Shown: positions 51,209 to 62,780, counted from the stretch's first letter. The stretch: 64,000 bases of DNA from Stagonosporopsis chrysanthemi (GCA_022560025.1 JAFISE010000002.1:248001-312000); one strand, 5' to 3'. Notes: generated from the sequence alone by a model not told the origin. Numbers and translations: made by a program.

Positions 51209-52551
51209 TCACAGCTTAGCCCGCTGCTTCAACACCCTCGCGACCTTGTCGTTCCCTCTCCCCGCCTTCCCGCCGGGATACGTGCTCGAGGTGATGACAC
51301 CGACGCGCCCGCACGCAGCGCGGAATAGCAGCTCGCCGCTCGCCTCGTCGAACCAGAGGCGGGCGTCGGCCTCGCCGTCGCCGTCGGAGTGCGTGTGAAC
51401 ATGGAGACCCTCGGCAGCAACAAGGCCATGCACCACCAGCCTCTCCCCGTTGGGCAACACGCACCACACATGGCCCAGGGCCCTGATGCCCGCCCTTATG
51501 CGCTCCAAACTCATCGCGCCAAACACGACCTCGTGATCCCTCTTGGTGAGCTTCGGCGCGTCCTCGCCCACGTCCACCCACCACCCCCCCTCCCGCACCG
51601 GCTGCCGATACAACCCCTCCCTTAACACCTGGAGCAGCATGCGCGCGCCCTCGCGGGCCAGGCGGGCCTCGAGCTCGGCCCTGCCTTCGTCGGGGCCGAG
51701 AGGCAGGCCCGGGGGCTCGCTCTGGCGCAGGACGACGCCCGCGTCGAAGCGGGTGGGGTGCAGGGTCTGGATGGTGACGCCGGTGAAGGGCCGCTGGCGC
51801 AGGATGGCGTGCTGGATGGGCGCGGAGCCGCGCAGGTCGGGGAGCAGGGAGGGGTGCACGTTGAGCCCGCCGTGCGGGGCGAGGGCCAGGATGCGGGGCG
51901 GGATCAGCAGGCCGAAGGAGACGGCGATGATGAGGTTGTAGGTGAAGGGGGGCGTCCAGGCGGTGAAGGTGTTGAGGGGGTGGGTGGGGAGGGGGAGGGA
52001 GAGGGCGTAGGGGGCGATGGGAACTGTGGGGTTGTTAGCTGGTGGTGGTGGTGGTGGTGAGGGGGGTGGGTAGGGGTGGTGGACAGCGAAGGTGATGGTG
52101 GTGGACAGCAAAGGTGATGGTGGTGGACAGCAAAGGTGATGGTGGTGAGAGGGGTGGTGGTGATGGCCATGTTGAGCTGGCAACGGATTGTGTTTGTCAA
52201 CACCACCGCAGCGGTGAGCTCAACAGTGCATGACCCCAACACCATCTAGCAGATGAGGGAAATAGCGTGCTCATTACCTTCGCGCAGCGTCTTCAGGCCC
52301 CTGCCCGTCGGCTTCGCCGGGCGGTGGACAACATGGATGGCCTCGATGAAGGCTGGGTCTTGCTGCTGAGCAGCGTGCAGGGCGCGCAGGCTCTCGATGC
52401 TGAAGGCGTCGGAGCCGCAGAAGAGGATGCGGAGGGGCTCAGTCGAAGCAGTACGCGCAGTGACAGTCGAGGAAAACGCCCGCGTCGCCGTGCAGCTGCT
52501 CCAGAACTTTGCACCGAGCAGCACGTCGCGCGGCAGCCTCGACAGCATCAT
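51209..52551 (-). CDS. FMT1: Mitochondrial methionyl-tRNA formyltransferase
   Basis: Two exons, 52551-52278 and 52023-51209. The intron is 254 bp, long for this window, and splicing gives 362 aa. The enzyme formylates initiator Met-tRNA with 10-formyl-THF for mitochondrial translation. An Arg/Ser/Thr-rich presequence (residues 1-38) precedes LRILFCGSDAFSIESLRAL. The first exon ends in HRPAKPTGRGLKTLRE and joins VPIAPYALSLPLPTH. The formyl-transfer motif appears as ALAPHGGLNVHPSLLPDLRG (His and neighbours of the HPSLLP motif), then SAPIQHAILRQRPFTGVTIQ. Coding DNA is extremely C-rich on the sense strand. The intron carries a 22-bp minisatellite. Confidence 0.93.
52075..52147 (-). repeat. 22-bp minisatellite inside the FMT1 intron
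   Basis: Three near-perfect units (plus strand GGTGGTGGACAGCAAAGGTG plus AT) and a partial fourth, flanked by GGT runs. Confidence 0.9.
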
Positions 52552-53156
52552 GATGGCGCCGTGTCTCTGCAGCCGGTGCGCTTCGATTTAGCAAGGCCCG
52601 GATCTGGATCGGGCGCCTGGTGGCTGTGGCTGTGGCTGGGCTGTCAGAACCGCATTGCACAATGCCATGCGTGCTGCTTTTGGGCGGCATCGAGATGGCG
52701 GCTGGGCTTGGCAGGGCGATGCGGTGCCTAGCGGGCGATGCGCGGGCTAAGCGAGCAGCGCCCCTGCGCGCTGTGACGCTGCTGGACGCGCTGCGATCTC
52801 GATAATCGCGATGCGGGTGCGGTGTCTGGGCGCGTCTATAAGCTGGCTGCTCCCCCGGAGGCGGGTGCCGGCCTGCAACTGAGGACGGGCAGGCACGCGG
52901 GCTGCTTTGGGACGCACTGAGACTGAGTGGAATCACGACGCTTTGGGAGACGGACGACTGGCGCGAGCAGTGGGGGGGACACGACACGCAGACAGGACAC
53001 GCAGACAGGACACGCAGACAGGACACGCAGACAGGGTACGCAGACAGGACACGCAGACAGCATACACGACGACAGACGACAGCATACACGACGACAGACG
53101 ACAGCATACACGACGACACGCAGACGGCATACACGACGACAGACGACACGGCGGCC
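52552..53156. promoter_or_regulatory. FMT1/CCZ1 divergent region with minisatellite
   Basis: 605 bp between the two start codons; no gene. Its right third is the 13/22-bp tandem array ending just before the CCZ1 ATG. Confidence 0.5.
52984..53150. repeat. Compound 13-bp and 22-bp minisatellite directly upstream of CCZ1
   Basis: About six 13-bp units ACACGCAGACAGG, then about three 22-bp units CATACACGACGACAGACGAC plus AG, then a mixed last unit. The array ends ~6 bp before the ATG at 53157, so it must form most of the 5' leader or core promoter. Confidence 0.9.
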
Positions 53157-55772
53157 ATGAGCGCGGCGCACCCCCCGCGCGTGGTGCCGGCGCAGCTCAG
53201 CTTCCTCGCCATCTACAACCCGGCGCTCGGCGACTCGGACGAGACGTTCCACCGCCAGATTGTCTTCTACCATGCCACGGCGGCGCGGGCGCGGGCGCGG
53301 GATCGGCGCGGCGGCGACGACGACGGCTCCGCGGCCCAGCAGCGGCGCGACGACGAGAACGAGAAGCTGCGGCAGGTCGGGCTGGCGCAGGGCATGGTGA
53401 GCTTTGCGCGCAGCTTCTCGCGCGCCGGCGACGTCGACGCGGTCGAGACGGACAAGGCGCGCATCGTGCTGCACCAGCTGGAGCCCGGGTGGTGGATCCT
53501 CGCGGCCATCGACCTGACGCAGCTGCCCGCCGCGCCCATTGAGTACTCCAGCCGCGAGGTCAGCCCGCCGGCCCTGCTGGTCCAGCAGCTGGTGCGCGCC
53601 CACGGCGTCTTCGCCCTGCACCACGGCTGGCCGCTGGACCAGCTGCTGGCCAAGCACGGCCGCCCCAAGTTCTGCAGCATCCTGGCCACGTACTGGGCCC
53701 GCTTCTGCGCCTCCTGGGACGTCCTGCTGCACGGCAGCCCGGCCGTCGACATGTTCAACGGCCTGAAGCTGGCCGCGGGTGGCGAGCTGGGCGTCGGCGT
53801 CGGCGAGGAGGACTGGGGCAGCAGCGAGCGCGACGTGCTCGAGGACTTTGCCCGCCGCACCGAGGGCCTGGTGGACGTGGTCGTGTCGCGCTTTGGCGAC
53901 GCCGCCCCGCTGCACGACACCAACAACAACAAGGCCGACGCCCCCGCAGAGCCGTGGATGGGCACCGGCGGCACCGTCGCCGCCACCGACGGCGTCGTCT
54001 TCTCGGGCGTCGGCGGCCTCAGCCGCGCTTCGCTGCGCGACGTCTCGCACTGGGCCGAGACCATCTACCACTACGGCGACCACGCATACGGCATCCGCGA
54101 CAACCCCACGTCCGACCGCCGCAAGCGCAGGCGCAGACACCCCGCCCACGCCGCTCGTCAGCCCGATGCTGCGCCCGCGAAGACAACCGCCCGCGACAAG
54201 ATGCCGCCAAACGACTCGGGCACCGGCGAGGCCCCGCGCATCCCCCCGCCCATCGTCAGCGCCGTGGAGAGCTCGCTGGACAGGGCCTCCAAGTCCGTCG
54301 ACGACGCACAGGGGCGCACTGAGCCGCCCGCGAAGCAGGAGGCGGGCCACATGCTGGCATCGCTGGGCGACACCGAGACGTGGATGAAGTACATGACCCT
54401 CGGATACGGCACAGCATGGGGCGGGAAGAAGCCGACCACGCCAGAGCCCGCCCAAGCACCCTTTGCAGCGCCCGCCCAAGCACCCTTTGCAGCGCCCACC
54501 CGCCGAGAGCAGTCCCCCGAGGCCATGCGCTACGTCGAGCCCACGCCCGACGTCGACCTCGCCGAGGAGAAGCGCAAAGCCCAGGTCCAGGCCGAGAACG
54601 CCGGCTACTTCCTCGTCGGCCTGAAGGGCGACATGGCCGAGGCCGACATGGACGACGACAACGATGAGGGGAACTGGAATGCCCGCATCCCGCTGCGCAC
54701 CGTCTACGTCGAGCAGGTCAACAGGCCCTCCTCTACGTCGGAATCAGACGACACAAACAGCGACGGAGCCATCACGCCTGGTTCGGGCACGGGCGAGAAG
54801 CTCAAACTCGACAAGCAGCGGCTGCGGCCTGTCGTCTACGTGGTACGTCCCCCCGGCTCACACTCCCACAGTCGCACGGCTCACGGCTAACAAACCCAGC
54901 ACCGCCCCTTCATCTACACCTTCCTCTTCACCCACCGCACGCCGTCTCTCACACTAAACTCCTTCTACCGCTCGTTGCACGCCTTCTTCACCCCGCTGCA
55001 CCGCAGTCTGGACCGCAACACGATGCCCTCGCGCGTCGCGCAGCGTCTCCTCGCCGCCCAAAACCCCCAAACCACCACCTCCTCCACCCTCGCCCACGGC
55101 CCCAATGCATCCCTCATCTACGACCTCGTCTGGGACCCGCGCACGCTGACGGTCCACTCGAGCCTGCCCAACATCCCCGACCCGGGGACCCTCATCGCAG
55201 AGGGCCTCTCCAGCAAGTCGGCCGACGGCGCCGCCTGGAGCAGACTCGACGCCCTCAACGTCCACGCCCACATCCTCGCCACCCTCGCCAGCACCCGCCA
55301 GTCCCGCAGCGGCACCGAGATCGAGCGCAGCTGCAAGACCGCCCGCGGCTGGTGGGTCGTCTGGCTGCGCGTGCCCCCCAGCGAGCCATCCGCTAGCCCC
55401 AACCCCGTGTCTCACGCCCCCTCCTCCGCCGCCGACCACACACACGAGCAGCACACGGCCGACTCCAAGACCTCCCACCCCACCTCCGGAAACACGTCCA
55501 TTGCTTACACCACCTCGGACCTGCGCGAGGCCTTCCTCGTCCGCCGCGCTCGCGACGCCCAACCCCCCGGCCCCAGATCCGTCTCCGGCGCCTCCCGCGG
55601 CATCGCGAGCGGCATGTGGACCTCCATGGGCATGGGCGCCGCGGGCCAGAGCCAGAGCCAGAGCCAGCGCATGGGCGGCAAGGCTGCTGGGTGGGGGCCC
55701 AAGGGGTTGGCCGAGGGGATTGGCATTGATGCCCGGAGGTATGTGGATGAGCTGTTGAGTTTGAACCGCTGA
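53157..55772 (+). CDS. CCZ1: Vacuolar fusion protein CCZ1
   Basis: Two exons, 53157-54842 and 54900-55772. The 57-bp intron has a GTACGT donor and CCAG acceptor, and splicing gives 852 aa. Ccz1 with Mon1 forms the exchange factor for Rab7/Ypt7 in fusion at late endosomes, vacuoles and autophagosomes. The first longin-like domain begins VVPAQLSFLAIYNPALGDSD and includes FYHATAA, VGLAQGMVSFARSF and LEPGWWILAAIDLTQLP. Disordered Arg/Pro/Ala insertions follow, including an 8-residue unit AQAPFAAP twice (DNA 54447-54495). A conserved C-terminal part after the intron (HRPFIYTFLFTHRTPSLTLN, then FYRSLHAFFTPLHRSL) matches the family. Coding GC is very high. It acts in the same pathway as the syntaxin at 33 kb. 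Confidence 0.9.
54447..54495 (+). repeat. 24-bp in-frame tandem duplication in CCZ1
   Basis: Two perfect copies of a 24-bp unit encoding AQAPFAAP, inside a disordered segment. Confidence 0.9.
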
Positions 55773-55811
55773 GGTGGGTGTCTGAGGATGACGACGATGA
55801 GGATGAGGGTG

Positions 55812-55950
55812 TGGATGGATGGATGGATGGATAGATGGAGCGTTCTGTATTTTTACGGCGTAGCGGAGTAACTGCATGAGTGGGTGGGTAGTGATGCATT
55901 TTCAACCAGTCAGTCAGTCAGTCAGCCAGTCAGTCAGTCAGTCAATCAAT
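55812..55950. repeat. (GGAT)n and (CAGT)n microsatellites downstream of CCZ1
   Basis: GGAT units at 55812-55838 and CAGT units with CAAT ends at 55906-55950, in the 263-bp space between convergent CCZ1 and the SCY1-like gene. Confidence 0.9.
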
Positions 55951-56035
55951 GAGACGACACAACAACAACAAGCACGTGTCTTTCTCTACCCTACCCAACG
56001 CCATCGCAATGCAACATAACACACCCACACACCCC

Positions 56036-58720
56036 TCACCAGTCCTCCCCCCACCCCTCCACCTCATCGTCCCCGACCTTCTCCTGCTTCACCTCCTTCC
56101 GCACCTCCTCCTTCTTCTTCGGCGCCTGCACCACCCTCTTCACCGCCGCCACGCCGGAGCCTGCCTTTGCCCCTGCCCCTACACTTCCACTTCCACTTCC
56201 ACTTCCACCACCGACAACACTCTTCTTCGCCCCCGGCGTCGCCTTGGCCAGCCCCTTCGGCAGCACCTTGCCCGCACCCAGCTTACCCACACTCTTGCTC
56301 TTATTCTGCGCCGCCAGCCACCCCGCGAAATCCGGTTCGCCGTCGTCGGTGGCCGAGTTGTGGAATGTCGACGTCGTCGACGGCTTCGTCACGGCCGGAG
56401 TGCCCCACGGGTCCGCGTCTGCCTCAGCACCATCATCAGAGGCGCCCCAGTCGCCGTCAAAGTCCGCGTCGGCGTCGGCGTCAACATCAATGCCGGCGAA
56501 CGCGGCCGCCGGCGAGGGCGACTTGATCGTTGGCACCGCGGCGGAGCTGCGGGTTGTGTGCAGGGGCATTCCCGGTTTGCTGGCGAGGGGCACGGGGGGT
56601 TTGTGTGCGCTTGATGAGGGGGGCACCGAGGCAGGACGCGTCGCCGTGTCTGCGGCTCCGTTTGCGGTTGCAGACGACATGGTGCCGCTTGTCGAGGCGA
56701 GTTTGTTGGTGAAGCTCGATATCGCCCATCCGGCCCATCCTGCTTCGTTGGCAGACGGAGTGCCGATGCGCGGTGTGCCGCCCGAGCCCGCACCCGGGGC
56801 GAGACCAGTGGGCGGCAGCGCGGTGTCGGGCATCGAGGCAGCGTGCTTGCGGATGCGCGCCATGTAGATGTCGACGGTCTTCAGGGCCTGGTCGCGGATG
56901 AGCTTCTCCTTGTCGACGAGCGAGGGGCACATGATGGGGAGCAGCTTGGTGGCGCAGTCTTCTTCGCTGAAGAGGTCGGCGGTTGCGGAGAGGGCGAGGA
57001 GGGCCGCGTTGCGGGCGTGCACAAAGGGGTCGCGGAGAGAGCGGGCGAAGGCTGCTGCGAGGACTTTTGCACGGCTCTGCGGGGTGTTATGTGGTTGAAC
57101 TTGTGTGTGTGTGTTGTGAGTGACTTACGCTCACGCCTAGGTTTCGTGCAATCTTGCCCAAGCAGATGGTCGTGTTTGTGCGGATCCCAGGCTGCTCGTC
57201 GTTCGCGGTCTTTGCTAGATGTCTCAGGAGTTCGCCGTTGATGATGCGGTCAGAGAGCTTCGGGACGACCGTCAAGACAGCGCGCACTGTTTGCTCTCGA
57301 ACTACAGGCGCTACGTCCGAGAAGCCAGTCACCTGTTACGATATCAGCACATTGCCGATCTCGGTCGAGAAGTGACATACCATCTGAGGGAAGATCTTGT
57401 CGTTGACAAGCTTCTGCGGCAGGTGATCGATCATCAGCGGCAGGTTGTCCAACAGGCAGACACGGATGGCTCGGTCAGGATTCGCAAACAACCGCACAAC
57501 TACTGGTGTGATTTGCGCCTCGTACTCCTCATCTGACAGCTTCTGCCCAATTTGCATGACGGTGCCGAATACTTTGGCTCCGCCGCCACCAAACTCTACC
57601 GACTTGAGAAGTTCTGGAAGCACCTTCATCTTGAAAAAATCCGCAGGGAAGTCATCTGCGACCTTGTCGAGTTGGCTGCAAGTGGTCAGTCAGGCGAAGA
57701 CGTGTTCATACAGAAATCCGTACCCAAGCAACTCGTTCCGCTCATCTTCTGCCTTCAAGCCAAGGTTGTCGATATCCTCCGTGACTTGGATCAACGGCGT
57801 CTGGAAGAACCCCCCTAATCGCCTCCCCTGATCTAGAAACTGGCCGACGCTCATCCGTGACTTCGGGTTGGGATTGAGCAGGCGCTTGTATGACTGGTGC
57901 ATACTTGGAGGTATGCTCTTCATCTGTGCCAGCTGGTCGCTGCTGTTGTAGCTGCCATTGAAGCACTCAAAGATCAAAATACCGAAGTCGTATGCATCCA
58001 CAGCGTGTGTAGGGTTCTGCTTGATGACCTCCCACCCTGCCTTCGATATCTCCGGCGCCATATACCGCCCGGCGTCCGGTATCAGTCCACCATACGTCGG
58101 CAGAACGGAGTCGTCCTCTTTCACAGAGCTCAGCGCGTCGAAGCCACCAAGTTTCCACTCGCCGCTCTCGCCGAAGAATATCGAAGCTGGTCGTATGCAG
58201 CCGTGTATCGACGTGGCATCGGCGTTTATGAACTTGAGGGTCTTTGCGACGTTGTGCAGCCCCCATTTCGTCGTCTCTTCTGTCAGACTCTTGCGCTTCA
58301 CGTGCCAGCTCAAAGGCGTCAACCTCTCGGTCGCGATATAGATGTGGGTCTCAGACTGTTCCTGCTTAGCTCCTGTGCCTCACCAAATGCCTATGTGCAC
58401 CCACCTCCTGCGTATCGAGCACCTTCATCACGCCGGGATGTCGCAGGGTTCGCAGTTTGCGGAGCGCATTGCGCGCAAGGGGCAGTCGAGACTTGTTCGC
58501 GGTGATGTCGAAGGAGAAGATACTGCATTTGGAGCCGTCTTCCTGGGGCACAGTCAGCTTGACGATTCGCAGGTTGCAGACATCTGGGCCATACTCGCTT
58601 TGTGCCGTTGTGCAACGTCCAGATGGAGTCGTCAATGTCCACGCGGTCGCCGAAGGTATATCCCCACGACGGATAGCCCTTTGAAATCGCCGAGGCAACG
58701 GCTGACTTGAGGAAATCCAT
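56036..58720 (-). CDS. SCY1-like pseudokinase (SCYL1/Cex1-type)
   Basis: Six exons: 58720-58595, 58542-58405, 58355-57724, 57675-57381, 57332-57129 and 57076-56036. Introns are 48-52 bp and splicing gives 811 aa. The N-terminus MDFLKSAVASAISKGYPSWG, then DDSIWTLHNGTKR joined to EDGSKCSIFSFD, is the SCYL signature. The kinase-like fold (~30-310) lacks catalytic residues: the HRD position is IHGCIRP and the DFG position is LGGF. HEAT-type repeats follow (ADDFPADFFKMKVLPELLKS, RTNTTICLGKIARNLG, FVHARNAALLALSATADLF). A low-complexity Ala/Ser/Gly tail ends in a charged EGWGEDW. Family members act in COPI/Golgi traffic and in tRNA export. It is head-to-head with the SDR gene. Confidence 0.93.
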
Positions 58721-59829
58721 GATTACAAATTACGGCACTCTGGGGGCATGAGTGCGCGACGTCTTGTTGATACCTGGGCTCGCGACTTCCATGTGGACAG
58801 ATGCCCCACATGCACGACAACGACGGACCCCTGCAAAGCGCGTCACCAAACACAACTCACGTACTCCCTACACCACACAACGGCCGCTCGGCTTCAACTC
58901 TGCCGCAATACAACAGGTACGTCCCTCCCTCTGCCACCTCACACACATACGCCACGAGATGAGCATTTGGTAAAAGGTTAGATCGCTCTGCTGATGGTTT
59001 CCCTTCGCTCGTTCACTCGGCCAGTCCGGTGGACGCGTTGCGTTCTTGTCCGCGCGGGAAATCGCTGCATCAAGACGCATAGTAATCGAAGAGGAAACCT
59101 CGAGGCGAAATGCTACCAGCATTGAATTTTATTACTGATTCTGCCGTGTTGAAACGCCGTCTACATCTACTCTTGCTTGCGGGGTGCTAATCTTGTATAG
59201 GAGTCCGAGGTGAGCTCGCATCATTCCTGGGTTCAGTAAAGCTCTACACGTAGCTTTCAATCGTACGTGTGGCCTACTGCTTGGGGTCCAGTGGCCCAGT
59301 CGAGCTCAGGACAGCTCTTATGTGCAGCATCTTGCAGCCAGTGTGGCATCCCCGTATACTCATCACCTCCAGGATGAGGCTGCCCGCCACGGATATCACA
59401 GCTTACGGTATACACTACGTTGGATTTGTGGTGCACGGTGTGGATGCTCGATGTAGATCTTCTGACCCTAAAAGCTCCTCTTATAAATGCTCGGAGCTGA
59501 GGTCCCGTGTAGAAATGCTCTGAGTAGGATGCTCCAAGCGGGGAGCTTTGCAATTCCCATACCGTCTATGTCCCTATCGATCTCGCAGCAATCCGCCAAA
59601 TGTGATCGGAGGGTAAAGACATACCGAGGTAACCAGCTAAGCAACAGTAAGCCCATCGCCCTGCATTGCGGGGTCCCAGGCCCCACACCAGCTCCAGGGC
59701 TCAGGCTATATATCAAGTATTCCTTCCAATCACAAGACAACCTCATCACTCATACACAACCTTTCCCGTGCTCTTTCTCGCCGTCCACACCATTAGTCAC
59801 CCTAAACAACCACCCACCACGCCTCCGCC
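58721..59829. promoter_or_regulatory. SCYL/SDR divergent intergenic region
   Basis: 1.1 kb with no supported gene. Several short frames on both strands lack motifs. C/A-rich pyrimidine stretches at 59740-59825 form the probable SDR leader. Confidence 0.45.
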
Positions 59830-61069
59830 ATGCCATACTCCCTCAAAGGCCGCAATGTGCTGATAACAGGCGGTTCTGCGTGCGTCCACTTCCCCGTGCC
59901 TCTACACAATCACGTCCATAATCAATCCCTGTCTTACACAGCACGACGTGTTGAAGCAAGATCACACACAGCTGTCGTAACCACTAACACACGCACCCTC
60001 GCAGTGGCCTCGGCGAACTCCTCTGCACCACCTTCGCAAAGCAAGGCTGTAACATTGCAGTCAACTACTTCAACCGGATCGAGCCCGCGCAGGACGTGCA
60101 AAGGAGATGTCAGGAGGAGGGTGTCAAGGCGGTGATTATCAAGGCTGTGTGTTCCGCTCCGCTCTGTGCTCTTTCCCCCAGCTCTCTCCTCTTTCTCTCA
60201 ACTACGTCACGAAAGTTGGGCTTGGGCGTGGACGTATGTGTGTATGAGGGCAGGGTTGACTAGTCACAGGACATGACAAACACTGACGAGGCGCGGCGAG
60301 CGGTGAAAGAGACGATTGAGCAGTTGGGCGGGATTGATATTGTCCTGGCTAATGCTGTGAGTCTCCTCCCTACTGAATCGAATCAGACCAAACAAAGACT
60401 GGGCAGAGCGCGCGCTGATGCGAGGGAATAGGGATGGACCAAGTTCTGCGACTGGAAGGATCACGAGGGGATGAGCGAGGAGGATTGGGATAAGGTACAT
60501 ATTCTGAGGTTTTATTGGTTCTACCACCATACAAGGGCAATGAAAAGAGGTGTTGGGGCTGACGGATCGTGTGCACAGTGCTGGTCTGCAAACGTCAAGG
60601 TGCCTCGTGCGCTGCTACTGGCTGCGAAGCCCGTGTTTGATGCTAATCCCGACGGGGGGCTGATGATCACCACGGGCTCGATTGCGGTATGTTTGTCCCT
60701 CTCTTCTTCTCCTCAACGACATCTCTCGCTTACTGGGTTTTGACATCTCGTTCTTAGGGCATTAGTCAAGCAGGCTCTTCGATGCCGTACTCTGTGACCA
60801 AGGCGGCACAACTCCACCTCGTCAAGTGCCTGGCCGTCACCGAGGGGCCCAAGATCCGCGTCAACACAGTGCTGCCGGGTCTGCTGTTAACCGAGTGGGG
60901 CAGGAAGTACAGTCCCGAACGCATCGAGGCGTTGAAGAATGCTGCGCCGCTAAAGAAGGACACCGATCTGCAGGACTGCGTAGATGCGTTTGTGATGCTG
61001 GCCAAGAACAGCAGTATGACGGGGATGCGGATCCAGGTTGACGCCGGGCTGAATGTGCAGGGCGCGTGA
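59830..61069 (+). CDS. Short-chain dehydrogenase/reductase (SDR)
   Basis: Six exons: 59830-59879, 60005-60146, 60270-60356, 60432-60494, 60579-60686 and 60758-61069. All junctions are in phase and give 253 aa. It has the classical NAD(P)-dependent Rossmann fold. The cofactor motif ITGGSAGLGE (TGxxxGxG) is completed across intron 1. LANAG is completed across intron 3 (NNAG position), the catalytic Ser lies in ITTGSIAGISQAGSS and the Tyr/Lys in YSVTKAA. RVNTVLPGLLLTEWG follows. The closest-looking family is the glucose/3-oxoacyl-ACP reductase type, but the substrate is unknown. Five introns in a 762-nt CDS is the highest density here. It ends 54 bp from the convergent MCT1, a fatty-acid-synthesis gene; whether that adjacency matters is unknown. 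Confidence 0.9.
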
Positions 61070-61123
61070 TGTTGAGGTCGAGATGAATCAAATCGAGTCA
61101 AAACCACAAACCATGACATGGGT

Positions 61124-62415
61124 TCAGTCTTCGCAGTTCTCTGTGTCGTCGAGGGCGCGCACAACTTCTTCAATATCATTCGGGCTCGTGATGGCCCAGA
61201 CGCCGCCACCCTTCACCGCGCCTTTCATGCCGACCTCCTTGCCAACGAGATTTCTACCTACTTTGCCAGGACCTATCCCGACATAGCGGCGCACCTTCTC
61301 TTCTTCGTGCAGATACTTGACGCTTTTCCACCACTGCACTGTCTCGATGCAGCTGCGTGCCAGCAGATCTTTCAGCTGTTCCTTGCTCTCGTATGGTTTC
61401 CCCGTGACGTTCGACACACACGGCATGACGCCCGGCCAAGTGACGATATCGCTCCCGTCTGGCTTCTGCTTGTATAGCATGCGTTTCACGGTCTCGTAGG
61501 TAGGTTTCATAAGCGGACCGTGGAAGGGGGTGTCGGACTTGAGACGGACGTGTCGGGGATCGTGACCTCCGAATTGGCGCAGGTTGGTCAGGAGTGTGTT
61601 GATGCGCGCTATGCTCCCGCTGAGCACGATCTGGTTCTTCGAGTTGATGTTTGCAATGAGGACCTGCTGCACTGCCGGCAGGTCGTCGTTGGAATCCGAA
61701 CGCGAGCCACCCAGGCGCAGGAACTCGTGAACTGCAGCTACAAGCGCTGTCATATGTTCCTCTGACTCGCAAACCAGGGCGACCATGCCAAATTCGCCTC
61801 CCTCTTCTGCAACGGCTTCCCTGCTGCAATTGCTGGCGACCTCTGCGCGGCGCCGGACCATCTTGAGGGCGTCTTGGAAAGTGAGGTAGCCGCCAGCAAC
61901 CAAAGCAGCGAACTCACCCAGTGAGTGGCCCAGTGTGATGTCCACGCGCTCAGCCGTCTTGAAGCCAAATTCCTGCTCTAGTATGCGTAGGATGAGGATG
62001 CTCGTCGCCATGATCGCCGGTTGTGCATTCTCGGTGTACGTGAGCTCGGCATTGGTGCCCGATTCGATGATCTTGGTCAGCGGCGTGTGCGGCAGCTTGA
62101 GCGTGTCGTCGATCTCTTCGAGGATGGGCTTCGCGGTGCGCGGAAAGGCCTCGAGCCATGGAGTGATCATGCCAACGCGCTGCACGCCCTGGCCTTGCAA
62201 CAGTCAGCACGGCAAGTTCTGGATATTCACTGAAGGCCATTTCGTGTACCAGGGAAGAAAATAGCAGTCTTTGGTCTCTTCGACGCCGACTGCCTGCTGC
62301 TGCTCATCCATCTCCGCGCGGCCGGCCGACTACGAGCTGTCCGCCCACCGCATCGCGCACATGTCGCCTCAACACGCGGGACAATTCGAGTAATAGATGA
62401 GGAAGCGCTCGACAT
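61124..62415 (-). CDS. MCT1: Mitochondrial malonyl-CoA:ACP transacylase
   Basis: Two exons, 62415-62250 and 62193-61124, with a 56-bp intron, giving 411 aa. It loads malonyl groups onto acyl carrier protein in the mitochondrial type II fatty acid pathway (needed for lipoate). The first ~45 residues are Arg/Ser/Ala-rich without acids, a presequence. The junction forms FFPGQGVQRVGM, the transacylase opening. The nucleophile is in GHSLGEFAALVAGG (Ser146). Further family signs are YTENAQPAIMATSI, SGSIARINTL, DTPFHGPLMKP with the catalytic His, and IGPGKVGRNLV. The start at 62415 is the ATG that gives the presequence; a further upstream extension is unlikely. Confidence 0.94.
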
Positions 62416-62780
62416 GGCGATTGAGGGTGTGCGGTTATTGTGTGGTGTACATATTAGGGGTGTGCTAGAAGGGGACAGCGTGTGGAGGTTATTGTGGGGG
62501 TGGAGGCTGAGAGATTGGGGTCGAGTGCCGCTCCCGCGGTCGCCGAGGTCTGCTTTTCCGGAGCTCCAGCCAGAGCCTCGACGTTGTACGGAGCAATGCA
62601 CACCGAAGAGACCCACTTTTGGTCCGTTCGCAACGTCGTTATGGTCATTTCTCTCTCTGCGCTGTTAGTGATATCAGTGATATTAGTGATGTCTCGAATC
62701 TAACAGAGGTGTGTTCTGCTGCTGCTACAACCCTGAAACACCACTCTAATGAACCATCCAAATTCTGAGTCCCGCACGTT
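62416..62780. other. Intergenic, no gene seen
   Basis: 365 bp between the MCT1 start and the MED5 stop, both minus strand. It should hold the MCT1 promoter and the MED5 3' UTR. Confidence 0.45.

Noticed and set aside
52984..53150. Regular repeats considered as a CRISPR array
   Set aside because: Units are contiguous with no unique spacers, in a eukaryotic nuclear context; it is a minisatellite.
52836..54479. 547-codon minus-strand open frame antisense to CCZ1
   Set aside because: It arises from the very high GC of the CCZ1 coding strand and the minisatellite; it has no recognisable domain, and the plus-strand protein is clearly CCZ1.
54954..55877. 307-codon minus-strand frame antisense to the CCZ1 second exon
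   Set aside because: Gly/Ala-rich shadow reading into a microsatellite; no domain.
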